Source of the DNA: Leptospira langatensis
GTDB taxonomy: Bacteria; Spirochaetota; Leptospiria; Leptospirales; Leptospiraceae
Assembly: GCF_004770615.1 (NCBI RefSeq)
Contig: NZ_RQER01000010.1
Span: 332,315-396,314 of the forward strand
Length of the DNA stretch: 64,000 nucleotides
Direction of reading: 5' to 3'
The first letter of the stretch is position 1; each line of letters opens with the position of its first letter. The translations under genes and the position numbers were made by a program. Positions 52,258 to 61,965 of the stretch are shown in pieces. Under the pieces are notes generated by a model. It was given only the letters and a program-made list of their open reading frames with translations. It searched no databases and was not told the DNA's origin.

Positions 52258-53508
52258 ATGTTTCCGAATAGAATCCTCAGTTTCCTAGTTTTCATTTCCC
52301 TTCTAATTCATTTTCAAACTTGTTCGCTTTCGGAAACAGAAAGAAAGAACGAATCGAATCTAAAGAATTCAGTATCAATGGAACGAGTCCGGGCCTCTAC
52401 TTGGTCCCAGGATTTCTTCGCGATGATGAAATACATCCATCTCTACGATGAGATGCATCCGTTTATCTATAATCTGGAAGGAGGAAGAAAGAATACCGGA
52501 CGCATTCTCTCCGTCTGGAAACCGGATGAGATCGCTGAAAGGATCCAATGGCTGCGGATCATGTCACCTCGGACCTTGATCATTCCTACTATCTTTCGTT
52601 GGGAGAATGATTTCGAGAAGGTTGCGGATGTAATTGGGCTGAACGGAAATACGAAAACTCGCGATTTTCATATCCAGTCCATCCTGAAAGAGGTGGAGAA
52701 ATACGGCTACGACGGGATAGACATCGACTATGAAGGAATGACCTGCGAGAAGAAGGAAGCATTTCAGGAATTCTTAATATTGCTTCGGGACGAACTTCAT
52801 AAGCGGGGAAAGTTGCTCTCCGTCGCCATTCATCCTAAGACCCTTGCGGAAAAGCCTTCCGTTTATTCTTGCAAAGGATTGAAATCTCCCATCCAGGTGG
52901 ATTTTTACGAAGCATATAGAGGACAGCTTACTCACGATTATGAGTTCTTAGGAAAGGTCGCAGATAAGGTAAAGATCATGGCCTACGAACTTCATCCTCG
53001 CAAGAACGGATTTCCTGGGCCAGGACCGCAAGCTCCCGATTGGTGGATCGATAGGATCCTAGAGTATGCTTCGGGTAGAATTCCGAATGAGAAATTGTAC
53101 ATGGCAATTCCTACTTACGGATACGATTGGCCTCTGAACTGCGATATAGACTCTAAATCGGTATATTATTCTAGAGCAAAATGGATCCAGGATAAGATGC
53201 TTCCCCGAAAAGAAGAACCGACGGATATACTGGAGATCTTTAAGACTCAACCTAAATTAGGGGACTGGAAATACCTAAGACCATATTTATATAGACACGA
53301 AGGACATGTGTATTCGGATCCTTCTCTTTGGTATAGAATGGGTGGCTGTGATCGAGTAGCCTTCTACATGAATCGCTCCGCTTTCGAGGCCAAAATGAAA
53401 ATATTAGAGAAATATAAAATTCGCGGATTTTCTTTTTGGCAGTTGATCGAAGACAATGATCCTGAGATCAATAGATATCTAGAGGAAAAATTGGGAGAAG
53501 GGAAATAA
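52258..53508 (+). CDS. GH18-family glycoside hydrolase lipoprotein
   Basis: The ATG at 52258 gives a lipoprotein leader ([17 protein letters not shown]). The 416-residue product has the GH18 active site DGIDIDYE (152-159) with all three Asp and catalytic Glu159. [12 protein letters not shown] and the C-terminal [12 protein letters not shown] are family strands. GH18 enzymes hydrolyse chitin or N-acetylglucosamine-containing glycans; spore-cortex-type members act on peptidoglycan. Activity on chitin or wall glycan cannot be told apart here. Confidence 0.87.
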   Translation: MFPNRILSFLVFISLLIHFQTCSLSETERKNESNLKNSVSMERVRASTWSQDFFAMMKYIHLYDEMHPFIYNLEGGRKNTGRILSVWKPDEIAERIQWLRIMSPRTLIIPTIFRWENDFEKVADVIGLNGNTKTRDFHIQSILKEVEKYGYDGIDIDYEGMTCEKKEAFQEFLILLRDELHKRGKLLSVAIHPKTLAEKPSVYSCKGLKSPIQVDFYEAYRGQLTHDYEFLGKVADKVKIMAYELHPRKNGFPGPGPQAPDWWIDRILEYASGRIPNEKLYMAIPTYGYDWPLNCDIDSKSVYYSRAKWIQDKMLPRKEEPTDILEIFKTQPKLGDWKYLRPYLYRHEGHVYSDPSLWYRMGGCDRVAFYMNRSAFEAKMKILEKYKIRGFSFWQLIEDNDPEINRYLEEKLGEGK

Positions 53509-53549
53509 ATCCCAACCACTCCCATTGTAGTCAGTCCTCCGTCTCGATC

Positions 53550-54554
53550 TTATTTTTCCAAATTAACCCGTGCCTTATCCGTCCATTGTGACGGCTCATG
53601 TCCATAGATTACTCTAAGCCGGGGAAACTTTTGGGCAAAAGCTCGCATCTTCGACAAGGTTTCTAAGCTTTTTTTTCTGTCGACCGTCGCTCCGGGAGGC
53701 ACGCCATTTTGGAATCCGGCTTTTAAATGAGAAGAATCGAAAGTAAATAGGATCGGGCCGCCAACCGAGTTCAACAAGACCGCGATTTCTCCTTCGGTAT
53801 GTCCATGCGCCGAAACGATCCAGACCGAGCCGTCACCATAAAGATCGTAAACTTGTCCGAGTATAGGCATATCTATAAATCCAGATTTGGGTAGAGTGGA
53901 AACTTCGAAATCGAACGAGAGTGCCTTGTGAGAGTAACCGTGGAATACTGCGAAGTTTCTACCAGCGTCGCGTGCTTCTTCCTCAGAAAGTAAAACTCGG
54001 ATCGGTCCTCTTTTTCTTAGAGCCTCCATACCTCCTATATGATCCCAATGAAGATGCGAAGCTAAGACAAAGTCAAGATCCGTATTAGGAATATTTAATT
54101 CGTCCAATTGACTCGCTGTGTCCCTACCTTTTTCCGATTTACATTGTATATTAAAAAGAGGGCCGATAAGGCTGAAATCGCATCGGTTTTCAGTGTCGAT
54201 ACTCGGTACTCCCGAATCCAAAAGAAAATACCCTCTCCTCGGGTGCTTGACCAGATAGCTAAGCGACGGGACCCACTGCTCCTTTTTTTGATCCTCCGGA
54301 GTCTTAGGATCCTTTGCGTCGATAAGGATGGCAGGACCAGTAAGAACATACCCGGTCAACAATGCCGTAATTTCCAAACGGGTCGGTTTGGAAAAGACCT
54401 CTTCCCAAGTTTTGGGCGTGTGGTCTCTTGTGGCATCTTTACTCCAACTTTTGGCATCTTTTTTTAAAGGGGCTCCTAAAAAGCAATTCGCACAAATTGA
54501 CAGATAGATTGTGAAAAAAGCCCAGAAAAATATTCTTTGGCGGTGTTTATGCAT
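53550..54554 (-). CDS. MBL-fold hydrolase lipoprotein (lactonase-like)
   Basis: The ATG at 54554 follows GAGGGAAAT. The 334-residue product has a leader with YLSICANC, suggesting lipidation. The MBL core has YFLLDSGVPS, the metal site SHLHWDHIGG, HGHTEGEIAVLL, FTFDSSHLKAG and VIYGHEPSQW. The layout recalls quorum-quenching lactonases of the AhlD/AiiA type, but the substrate is not shown. It diverges from a Crp/Fnr regulator gene, which probably controls it. Confidence 0.82.
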   Translation of the reverse strand: MHKHRQRIFFWAFFTIYLSICANCFLGAPLKKDAKSWSKDATRDHTPKTWEEVFSKPTRLEITALLTGYVLTGPAILIDAKDPKTPEDQKKEQWVPSLSYLVKHPRRGYFLLDSGVPSIDTENRCDFSLIGPLFNIQCKSEKGRDTASQLDELNIPNTDLDFVLASHLHWDHIGGMEALRKRGPIRVLLSEEEARDAGRNFAVFHGYSHKALSFDFEVSTLPKSGFIDMPILGQVYDLYGDGSVWIVSAHGHTEGEIAVLLNSVGGPILFTFDSSHLKAGFQNGVPPGATVDRKKSLETLSKMRAFAQKFPRLRVIYGHEPSQWTDKARVNLEK

Positions 54555-54668
54555 TTGATTTCCCTCGATTTTAGAAAAATAGATTTTCGAATCTTGAGTA
54601 AGAAGGATACAAGGATGGCGAGAGATCGCTTGGGACTTTTGTTCCACCAAAACTAAAAAAAGCGCGCA

Positions 54669-55370
54669 ATGGAATTCACTAACGAAGTATTCAGGGCTAT
54701 CAAACTAAGCATTTTCTCTTCCTTAGAGGAAGAGGCATACTTACCTCTTTTAAAGTGCGGCAGAATGGTAAAGTTAAGGGCCGGCCATATCGTGGAAAGA
54801 AAGGAGGGGGATCCCGAATACGCAGGGTTAGTAGTATCGGGTTTTTTTAGAATGTATTTATTTTCGGGATCGGGACGTCAGACTACAGTCCGTTATACGA
54901 AACAAGGTGATATGATGGGCATCGTGGGTGCCTTAGTTCCGGAACCGAAAAGCGGGCGACCGGAAGATACATTTGTACAGGCTCTCACAGATTCGGAAAT
55001 ACTTGCGATTTCGTTTTCCGATTTGCGATATTATGGAAAGAAGTCAGCGAAGTTAGGCTGGCTATTTGCTGAAGAATGTGCCGAAAGGGTTTTCGCGGCA
55101 TTAAGGGAATTGTACGGGGCCAGTTTTACGAGCGTTAGGCAAAGGCTGGCGAAACATTTGCTTTTGAATGCCACTAGTGATATGGAGCCTCCTTTTCTTT
55201 CCGTAAGGCTTTCCCAGCAAAGTCTTGCGGATTCGATAGGGACAGTCCGAGAAGTGATCGTCAGAGAATTAAGAGGCTTAAAGAAAGAAGGCTTTGTATC
55301 CAGTAACGGAAGCAGGATTACGATTCTGGATCCGATCGGCTTATACAATCTTTCCGAAGAGGGTTATTAA
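54669..55370 (+). CDS. Crp/Fnr-family transcriptional regulator
   Basis: The 233-residue protein has an N-terminal cyclic-nucleotide-binding-type beta-barrel (about 15-125: GHIVERKEGDPEYAGLVVSGFFRMYLFS, VRYTKQGDMMGIVGAL). A dimer helix follows, then a C-terminal winged helix (LSQQSLADSIGTVREVIVRELRGLKKEGFV). No Cys cluster for an iron-sulfur site is seen, and the GE..RSA pocket for cAMP is not evident, so the ligand is unknown. It lies 114 bases from the divergent MBL lipoprotein gene. Confidence 0.88.
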   Translation: MEFTNEVFRAIKLSIFSSLEEEAYLPLLKCGRMVKLRAGHIVERKEGDPEYAGLVVSGFFRMYLFSGSGRQTTVRYTKQGDMMGIVGALVPEPKSGRPEDTFVQALTDSEILAISFSDLRYYGKKSAKLGWLFAEECAERVFAALRELYGASFTSVRQRLAKHLLLNATSDMEPPFLSVRLSQQSLADSIGTVREVIVRELRGLKKEGFVSSNGSRITILDPIGLYNLSEEGY

Positions 55371-55380
55371 AGAAGATATA

Positions 55381-56550
55381 TTATTCCTTCATGATGCTTC
55401 CGGAGATGATGAGCTTCTGGATCTCGCTTGTTCCTCCACCAATTTCGCCGAGCCTTACGTCTCTATATAAACGAGAAACCTTGTATTCATCCATAAAACC
55501 GGCGCCTCCATGGATCTGGACGGCAAGATTCGTTACTTCTCTCGCGGCAGTGGTGGCGAATAGTTTGCAAGCGGCGCATTTACCGGCGAGACTCATATTT
55601 CCTTTTCCTTCCTGATCACTTTTTTCCATTTCCCAAGCCACATTGTATGTCAGCCATTTGGCCGCTTCATATTTGGAGTAGATCTCTGCGAGCATAAAGG
55701 CCACTCCTTGGTGTTGGGAGATGGATTTACCAAAACTCTTTCTGGTGGAAGAAAATGCCTTGGACTCGTCCAAGCATGCCTTCATGACCCCGAGAGAATA
55801 AGCGGCCAAGGAGAGTCGCTCCGCATTGAAGGTTTGCATGGTCTGACGAAAACCTTTACCCAGTTTTCCTAATATATTTTCTTCCGGGATCTCGACATCT
55901 TCGAAGAACAAGGCTCCCGTAGGAGATGCCTTGAGTCCCATCTTATCCATAGGAGCGGATCTAGAGACTCCTTTGCTATGCAGGTCCAGAATGAAATGAG
56001 TGAGTCCTTTTTCTTTTCCGGATTCATCCTGGGTCCTTGCTAGGACCAGGCAATAGTCTGCATTCGGTGCGTTTGTGATATACGTCTTTTGGCCGGAAAG
56101 AATATAACGATCCGATCCCGTTTTTCTAGCGAGAGAGGAAACTGCGGAAACGTCGGAGCCTCCGTCGGGTTCGGTTACTCCTAAGGAGCCGATCTTCTTT
56201 CCGGTGATGATATCCGGCAGGTATTTTGCCTTTTGTTCCGAGGTGCCAAAATGTTTCAGAGGAAGCCCGAATAAACCGGCTGAAGCACCAGCACTAAAAA
56301 AAGTAGAACCGCAAAATTCGGAAACGATCTCCATAGCAAGAGTGCTTAGGAAAAGTCCTGCGCTTTGTCCGCCATATTCGTCTTCGTGTAGAAGTCCTAG
56401 GTATCCTGCTTCTCCAAGCTTAGTATAATGAGATCTTGGGAACTCCTTCTTCTTATCTGCTTCTTCCGCGTAGGGATGAATTTCCTTTTTACAAAAATTA
56501 CGAAAGGATCCAGTGAACTCTTGTTCATCTGGAGAAAGGTTGAAATCCAT
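55381..56550 (-). CDS. Acyl-CoA dehydrogenase
   Basis: The 389-residue flavoenzyme catalyses the first oxidation of acyl-CoA in beta-oxidation. It has DFNLSPDEQEFTGSFRNFCKKEI, the FAD-binding LGVTEPDGGSDVSA, YILSGQKTYITNA, IQIHGGAGFMDEY and the catalytic-base region LGEIGGGTSEIQKLIIS. The chain-length class is not clear; short/branched-chain types look similar. It precedes nothing on its strand and follows the crotonase gene by 109 bases, so both may be co-regulated for lipid use. Confidence 0.92.
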   Translation of the reverse strand: MDFNLSPDEQEFTGSFRNFCKKEIHPYAEEADKKKEFPRSHYTKLGEAGYLGLLHEDEYGGQSAGLFLSTLAMEIVSEFCGSTFFSAGASAGLFGLPLKHFGTSEQKAKYLPDIITGKKIGSLGVTEPDGGSDVSAVSSLARKTGSDRYILSGQKTYITNAPNADYCLVLARTQDESGKEKGLTHFILDLHSKGVSRSAPMDKMGLKASPTGALFFEDVEIPEENILGKLGKGFRQTMQTFNAERLSLAAYSLGVMKACLDESKAFSSTRKSFGKSISQHQGVAFMLAEIYSKYEAAKWLTYNVAWEMEKSDQEGKGNMSLAGKCAACKLFATTAAREVTNLAVQIHGGAGFMDEYKVSRLYRDVRLGEIGGGTSEIQKLIISGSIMKE

Positions 56551-56659
56551 ATTGGTCCTCTATAATGCTGCTAAGCTTGGAAATCTTTTGACTAAGGCAA
56601 GAAGAATTCTGTAAACGAGGACCGAATACTGTTCGGATCGATCTAAAGTCTGTTTTCGA

Positions 56660-57454
56660 TTATTTGCCCTTAAACACTGCATTCCTTTTTTCTAAGAAAG
56701 AACGTACTCCTTCCTGGCCGTCCGGAGATCTCAGGTTTTCGATCGTAATAGAGAATAATTCGGAGATTGCCGGAGCTTGGCCTTCTTCTAAAGCCTTTCT
56801 TGCATTTGCGATGCTTGCTTGTACTGCAAGGGGAGCTTGGGCGGAGATCTTTTCTGCAAGTTCGAAAGCTCTTGGGAGAAGATCCTTTTTAGGTAGGACT
56901 TCCTGCACGATCCCCATGCGGTAGGCTTCTTTCGCATCGAAGCTATCTCCTGTAAGGATATATTTCATTGCATTTCCCCAACCGGCTGTCCTGACGAAAC
57001 GAACTGTGGCTCCTCCGAAGGGAGGGATTCCTCTTTGTACTTCCATTTGCGCAAAGACTGTCTTTTCTGCGGCGAGGCCTATATCGCAGGCAAGTAAGAG
57101 TTCAATACCTAACGTTAGACAAAATCCATGGACCGCACAGATCACAGGCTTCTTACGGATCCTTCCGGTTCCTCCAGTATCCCAAGGATTGATGCTTTTT
57201 GGTGGGAAAAGGTTTTCTCCTCTTTCTAAAAGCGTGTTCGCTACTTCCTGAAGTTCCAATCCGAAGGTGAAATGCAAACCGTTTGCATGGATTACTGCAC
57301 ATCTCGCTTCCGTATCGTCCTCATACTTTGTAAGGGCATCACATAGCTCGAAGATCATCTGAGTGTTCATCGCGTTCCTTTCACTTGGGCGATTCAGAAT
57401 GATGGAAAATACGGGTCCTTTCTTTTCGGTAAGAATATAAGCATACGATGTCAT
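56660..57454 (-). CDS. Enoyl-CoA hydratase/isomerase family protein (crotonase)
   Basis: The ATG at 57454 is preceded by AAGGAGAAGG; longer frames lack support. The 264-residue protein has the crotonase pattern: FSIILNRPSERNAMNTQMIFELCDAL, the CoA oxyanion region HANGLHFTFGLELQEVAN, and KPVICAVHGFCLTLGIELLLACDI. The usual Glu of hydratases after GGG is not obvious (the region reads FGGATVRFVRTAG), so isomerase or other crotonase chemistry is possible. It is divergent from the AraC-type regulator gene. Confidence 0.87.
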   Translation of the reverse strand: MTSYAYILTEKKGPVFSIILNRPSERNAMNTQMIFELCDALTKYEDDTEARCAVIHANGLHFTFGLELQEVANTLLERGENLFPPKSINPWDTGGTGRIRKKPVICAVHGFCLTLGIELLLACDIGLAAEKTVFAQMEVQRGIPPFGGATVRFVRTAGWGNAMKYILTGDSFDAKEAYRMGIVQEVLPKKDLLPRAFELAEKISAQAPLAVQASIANARKALEEGQAPAISELFSITIENLRSPDGQEGVRSFLEKRNAVFKGK

Positions 57455-57746
57455 AGACCTTCTCCTTGATGAGTGACAGGGACTTATCCTTGCAGATCGT
57501 ATCTTTCCTGTCTTTAGTTTTTCAAAATTTGATATCAAACAAGTAGTTTTGATCCGAAACAGACGATCGGTTTTGTTGTGCTTACGCTTTCGCAAGAGCT
57601 TACAGATCCTGTTTCGTTTCCAACATAAGGAGCTGGTGCTTTCTATCGATTGTCCGATATGCGACCGAATTCTTACCGAACACCGGTTTTTTAGGCATAT
57701 TAGGAGAGTTGACAGCTTGCAGGAGTAGAGGATAAAGCCTTTCTAA
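57455..57746. promoter_or_regulatory. Divergent promoter region with palindrome
   Basis: A perfect 12-bp palindrome TTTGATATCAAA lies at 57528-57539, 74 bases before the crotonase start. A -35-like TTGACA (57709-57714) with GATAAA at 57731-57736 lies just before the AraC-type gene and would give a nearly leaderless transcript. The rest shows no feature. Confidence 0.4.
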
Positions 57747-58883
57747 ATGCAGAATTTGTCGATATCCATCCCTACTTGGTTATCCGATCATCCGATCTTA
57801 TGGGTTCCAGTCTCTTTCTCTATTTTCGGAACGTATTTGGGGCCCCTTCTTTTCATAGGACAGAACGTATTAGAAAGGAAGACCGCTTTAAATCGACTTC
57901 TTTCGCTTTTATTTATTTGCTTAGGGTTATTGCAGGCTAGCGGACTTTGCTTTATCTTCGGACTGTATTCCCTTCCTCATTTGATTCTATTACATATTCC
58001 TGTTTTAGGTTCGATTGGGCCGATCTTATACGGGATCCATAGGATCATACAGAATTCGGAAGTGGAAAAGTCGGCTTTCGGTCTGAGCGCAAAACACGCA
58101 ATTCTTCCTGCGATCATTTGGTTTTTCTTTCTTCTGAGCTTTCTTCCCGATACGGAGAAGATCCGAAACGGAATATTGGTCTTTGCGAGCGAAGTCAGAA
58201 CATACGATCTCGTATTTTACATTCCTCTAATCATATTGGCCGGTTATATACTCGGGCTCTTAAGAGGGACCAGGATCCTTTTTAAACTTGGGGTCCTGAA
58301 AGAAGAATGGACCGCAAGGGTTCTACTCTATATTATCATTGCGACGATCGTGAACCATTCCATTGGGGCCTTCTTCTTGGTGGGAAAGAATTCCATCTTT
58401 CTCTTGATCAGTGCTTCTATGATGGCCTTAAGTCTCTGTATTTCCTATTTGATCGGTAGAAGATACCCTGCTTATTTCCAGAACTTACAAGAGGTAGCCA
58501 GGGTCACGAATCAGAAATACGCAAGATCCTTATTGCAGGGAATGGACATCCAAGTCCTGAGAGAGAATCTATTGCAGACCATGGAGAGAGAGAAATTGTT
58601 TCAGGACGAAGACTTGAGCCTTGCAAGTCTCGCGGATGAATTGGGGCTTTCTTCTCACCAGCTTTCCGAATTGATCAATCAGGAAATGGGGAAGAATTTC
58701 TCGGTTTTCGTAAATGAGTATCGCATCAAGGAAGCATGTCGCCTTCTTCAGGAAAAAGAAGATAGATCGATCCTGGATATCGCCTACGAAGTAGGGTTTC
58801 GGAGTAAAACATCCTTTCACAGGGCGTTTACGAAACAAGTGGGAGTTCCGCCCTCGGAATTTAGGGAAAAAAGGCCTAAGTAG
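57747..58883 (+). CDS. AraC-family regulator with N-terminal membrane domain
   Basis: The 378-residue protein has about seven transmembrane segments in residues 15-240 (WVPVSFSIFGTYLGPLLFIG, LLSLLFICLGLLQASGLC, PAIIWFFFLLSFLP and others). A C-terminal AraC-type double helix-turn-helix follows (LSLASLADELGLSSHQLSELINQEMGKNFSVFVNEYRIKEACRLL, ILDIAYEVGFRSKTSFHRAFTKQVGVPPSEFR). Such membrane regulators may sense a lipid or membrane state. It is first in line with the desaturase and acyltransferase genes (49-base gap), which it probably controls. Confidence 0.9.
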   Translation: MQNLSISIPTWLSDHPILWVPVSFSIFGTYLGPLLFIGQNVLERKTALNRLLSLLFICLGLLQASGLCFIFGLYSLPHLILLHIPVLGSIGPILYGIHRIIQNSEVEKSAFGLSAKHAILPAIIWFFFLLSFLPDTEKIRNGILVFASEVRTYDLVFYIPLIILAGYILGLLRGTRILFKLGVLKEEWTARVLLYIIIATIVNHSIGAFFLVGKNSIFLLISASMMALSLCISYLIGRRYPAYFQNLQEVARVTNQKYARSLLQGMDIQVLRENLLQTMEREKLFQDEDLSLASLADELGLSSHQLSELINQEMGKNFSVFVNEYRIKEACRLLQEKEDRSILDIAYEVGFRSKTSFHRAFTKQVGVPPSEFREKRPK

Positions 58884-58932
58884 CTGTCCCAGAATATCAT
58901 TTAATACCGATGGGCCGGTTTCGGTTTATAGA

Positions 58933-60060
58933 ATGGAACGACCGGAATTCCGATCCGAGTATAATAGATCTTACTTGAGTGCATCGGAGTTATCAATGGG
59001 TTCCTTAGTGTTAGAGAGAAGATTGTCGGCGGAAAGAATTCCCGACAAAGAGAAAACGAAACGTATTATTAAATGGATCCGATATTCGGATGCAAAGCTG
59101 AGAAAGAAATTCTCCTTCTTGAAATACCAAAATGCGATCGGCTTTGGGATCACGATCGGTTCCGCGGGAGGAATGATACTTCTCGGTACATTGTACGTGA
59201 TAGGCTTGATCCCTTTCTGGGCCTGTATTATCGGGAACGGTATCTTGGCTTCTTTTCTGCATGAGATGGAGCACGATCTTATCCATAGCATCTACTTTAA
59301 AGAGAGTCCTAAGATGCAGAATTTCCTATTCTGGATGGTTTGGCTGTTCCGAGCAAACACTGTCAATCCATGGTTTAGAAAAGAGATCCATCTTCTTCAT
59401 CATAAACTTTCCGGAAACAAGGAAGACATAGAAGAAAGGTTTATCAGTAACGGAATGCCTTGGGGGCTTAGAAGGATCTTAGTAATGATAGATCCTATTA
59501 TGGCTGTGGCTTTGCAAGGCCCTCGGATCCGTAAAGATGCGATCTACTATTTGAAGAAGATCAAATCTTCTCCGATTAAAGGGCCTTACAGGTCCATCTT
59601 TCTTTTGCTCTGGTATTCCTTCTTGGTTTGGGGTCTTTTCTCCTTGGTCAATTTAGCCTTGGGAAATCCGATCCAAGAAACGGGTGTCGCTGCGAGCATT
59701 CACCATTTCTTAAATACCGCTGCCGTAGTGTATTTGATCCCTTGTTGGTTGAGACAAACTTCTATCCAGATCGTTTCTTCCAATATGCATTATTACGGAG
59801 ACGTAAAGAGCTTATACCAGCAGACGCAAGTACTGGATTCATGGTGGGTTCTTCCTTTGCATTTGTTCTGCTTTAATTTTGGAGCGACTCACGGGATCCA
59901 TCATTTCGTGGTGACCCAACCATTCTATTTAAGACAAGCAGTTGCTCCTAAGGTTAGGCCTATCCTTAAGAAGTACGGGGTACGTTTTAACGATTTCGAG
60001 AGTATGACAAGGGCAAATCGGTATGAAAAAGAGGTTGAATCGATTCCTGCTACCGCGTAG
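58933..60060 (+). CDS. Membrane fatty acid desaturase family protein
   Basis: The 375-residue protein has the three His boxes of the diiron desaturase/hydroxylase family: HEMEH (110-114), HLLHH (153-157) and HGIHH (320-324). Four hydrophobic segments lie near 68-90, 93-108, 220-243 and 258-275. It would introduce a double bond or hydroxyl into a membrane lipid acyl chain, using electrons from ferredoxin or a reductase not encoded here. It lies between the AraC-type regulator and the HHxxxDG acyltransferase. Confidence 0.88.
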   Translation: MERPEFRSEYNRSYLSASELSMGSLVLERRLSAERIPDKEKTKRIIKWIRYSDAKLRKKFSFLKYQNAIGFGITIGSAGGMILLGTLYVIGLIPFWACIIGNGILASFLHEMEHDLIHSIYFKESPKMQNFLFWMVWLFRANTVNPWFRKEIHLLHHKLSGNKEDIEERFISNGMPWGLRRILVMIDPIMAVALQGPRIRKDAIYYLKKIKSSPIKGPYRSIFLLLWYSFLVWGLFSLVNLALGNPIQETGVAASIHHFLNTAAVVYLIPCWLRQTSIQIVSSNMHYYGDVKSLYQQTQVLDSWWVLPLHLFCFNFGATHGIHHFVVTQPFYLRQAVAPKVRPILKKYGVRFNDFESMTRANRYEKEVESIPATA

Positions 60061-60078
60061 ATTAATACACGGGTATAC

Positions 60079-61374
60079 ATGCAGAATTTGCAAGAACCGG
60101 AAGAGCTTAAGACAAATTTCCTCCGCTCCTTAGACCAAGCGGAGGCAAATTTTTGGTTATACGATCGTTCATCCTCCATGAATTTCAGCGTAATGCTGGA
60201 GGGAGAAGGTACCTTCTCCGAAGAACAATTTCGCAAAGGCTTGGATCGTGTACAGTCCAAGCATGTACTTGCCAAGGCACAAATCTTAAAACAAACGGGA
60301 GAAGACTCCCATCTTTATTTCGCTCGGTCTGAAAAGAAGATACCGATCCAAAAGGAAACGTATTCTTCCGACTGGAAGACGAGACTCGCAAAAGAAACGA
60401 TCCGACTTTTCTCTCTAGAAGATGCTCCTCTTATCCGTGCGATTTTATATGAGTCGGAAGATTCCAGATTTGCGTTAGGTATCATATTCCATCATAGTAT
60501 TTCAGATGGTCGTTCCGGTTGCCATTTCCTCTTGGATGTTATGAAGTCCAGTTTTTCGGAAGAGAGTTCAGATGTTCCCAAAGAACCAATCGAATTCTCT
60601 TCTCTTATGGACTTATATCCTGCGGAGGAGTTGTATAAGAGCGACAAGAAGAATGAAAAGCCTCTTTTAGTTCCTCAATTTATGAGAAAGAGCGGAGAAG
60701 CGGATCCAGAGATCGTGAGTCTTTCTCTGGACGAAGATCAGCTTTCTTCTTTGATCCAAAACGTGAAACAGAAAGGAATGTCTGTGCATGGATTTTTAGG
60801 AGCAGTGCAGGTGACTGCCTTTTCTAAATTCTTTCCGAAATACCAAGAAGGAGTTTTGTATCTATCTACTCCTGTGGATCTTCGTCCTTACTTGAGTCAT
60901 TCTATTCCGGATTCCGCTCTTGGGCTGTATATTTCCTTGTTCACGACAATCGTCGATCTTAGGGATTCGTTCCAAGAGAAGGCAATGACGGTCATTAAGG
61001 ATATCAAGGCTAGACTTGCGAAACGTGAGGGTAGAGCTTTTTACGAACTTCTTCCGTCTCCCGAACAATTCTTGGAAAGAGAAGATGGGATGAGGGTATT
61101 CAATTCTCTTATGGTGCGCAATCCTCAGTCGAGTGTGATCAGTAATGTGGGGATCATACCGGACCTGAAGCTCGAAGGCCTGAAGATAAACGAGCTTTCC
61201 TTTACCGTCCATCCCGCCTTGACCCAAAAACTTTTCACCACTGTTACCACATTCCAAAATAGAATGACCATTAATATGAACTTCGATCGCACTCGCTGGA
61301 AGGCGGAGGACGTGGATCTATTTGTTTCTTCTTTCGAGGAAGCTTTGTACAAGAATTCCGGTCTGAGTCGGTAA
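60079..61374 (+). CDS. HHxxxDG-type acyltransferase (condensation/PapA-like)
   Basis: The 431-residue protein has the acyltransferase signature HHSISDG (138-144) of the condensation-domain superfamily, with a second-half DFGWG-equivalent region not clearly kept (NVGIIPDLKLEGLKIN near 352). It has no carrier-protein domain, so it probably esterifies an alcohol or glycolipid, as PapA5 or WS/DGAT-type enzymes do. It begins 18 bases after the desaturase and forms a lipid-modifying unit with it. The acceptor is unknown. Confidence 0.82.
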   Translation: MQNLQEPEELKTNFLRSLDQAEANFWLYDRSSSMNFSVMLEGEGTFSEEQFRKGLDRVQSKHVLAKAQILKQTGEDSHLYFARSEKKIPIQKETYSSDWKTRLAKETIRLFSLEDAPLIRAILYESEDSRFALGIIFHHSISDGRSGCHFLLDVMKSSFSEESSDVPKEPIEFSSLMDLYPAEELYKSDKKNEKPLLVPQFMRKSGEADPEIVSLSLDEDQLSSLIQNVKQKGMSVHGFLGAVQVTAFSKFFPKYQEGVLYLSTPVDLRPYLSHSIPDSALGLYISLFTTIVDLRDSFQEKAMTVIKDIKARLAKREGRAFYELLPSPEQFLEREDGMRVFNSLMVRNPQSSVISNVGIIPDLKLEGLKINELSFTVHPALTQKLFTTVTTFQNRMTINMNFDRTRWKAEDVDLFVSSFEEALYKNSGLSR

Positions 61375-61407
61375 TTTGTAGGAACTCTTTGTAAGCGGCG
61401 CAGAGAG

Positions 61408-61433
61408 CCCCCGCCCGAGTTCGGGTGGGGGGA
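61408..61433 (+). repeat. GC-rich hairpin element, copy A
   Basis: CCCCCGCCCGA pairs with TCGGGTGGGGG, with a G-T wobble, in the gap after the acyltransferase gene. The right flank reads GAGTGGCCCGTGGG, similar to GAGCGGTTCGTGGG beside the hairpin at 63493. The shared flank indicates a dispersed repeat more than a chance terminator. Confidence 0.5.
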
Positions 61434-61545
61434 GTGGCCCGTGGGTTTGCTCGCCTTGTTTATCACAAATTCCCGTTATTCGCAAGCCTTTTTATTTCGG
61501 CGTTTTCATGTGGGAACTATTTGGATGAGTGTTGATCGCTTTAGA

Positions 61546-61959
61546 TCAAAATGGAAGGATTCTCTTTCTGTTCGGAAAGACTCTTCTTCCCAAAACCCAA
61601 CCTACGATCAGAAATACTAATCCAAGAGCAGAAACAGAATTTAGTAGAAAATTGGATTGTGCTTCCGCCAAGATCGGGATCTGAAGAAGGAGACCTGCCA
61701 ATATTACGATCGTGTGGATCTCTGCGAGTTTGGATTTTTCTTCCGAAAGGTAATTTCCCAGTCCTCCTCCCGTAAAAAAGGCCAAGGCTCCGAAAATGGC
61801 CCCGATCCTTCCTAGGTAGATGGATTCAAGTGCGAAAGGAGATATATTATAATAATTGAATATATCTGCCAAAGGCCTGAGGAACAGGAATAACAGGGAT
61901 AATATTCCGATATAGCGATGGGTTCTGAGTCTTGTTTTTGGAGAAAATTCCAAGGTCAA
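61546..61959 (-). CDS. Small membrane protein coupled to the APC permease
   Basis: The 137-residue protein has four hydrophobic segments (about 15-35, 48-67, 78-98 and 107-126). A FFTGGGLGNYLSEEKSKLAEIHTIVIL stretch lies in the middle and a basic C-terminal end, RRVFPNRKRILPF. I recognise no family. It starts six bases after the permease stop on the same strand, so it is probably co-translated and could be an accessory subunit. Confidence 0.7.
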   Translation of the reverse strand: MTLEFSPKTRLRTHRYIGILSLLFLFLRPLADIFNYYNISPFALESIYLGRIGAIFGALAFFTGGGLGNYLSEEKSKLAEIHTIVILAGLLLQIPILAEAQSNFLLNSVSALGLVFLIVGWVLGRRVFPNRKRILPF

Positions 61960-61965
61960 AGAGTC

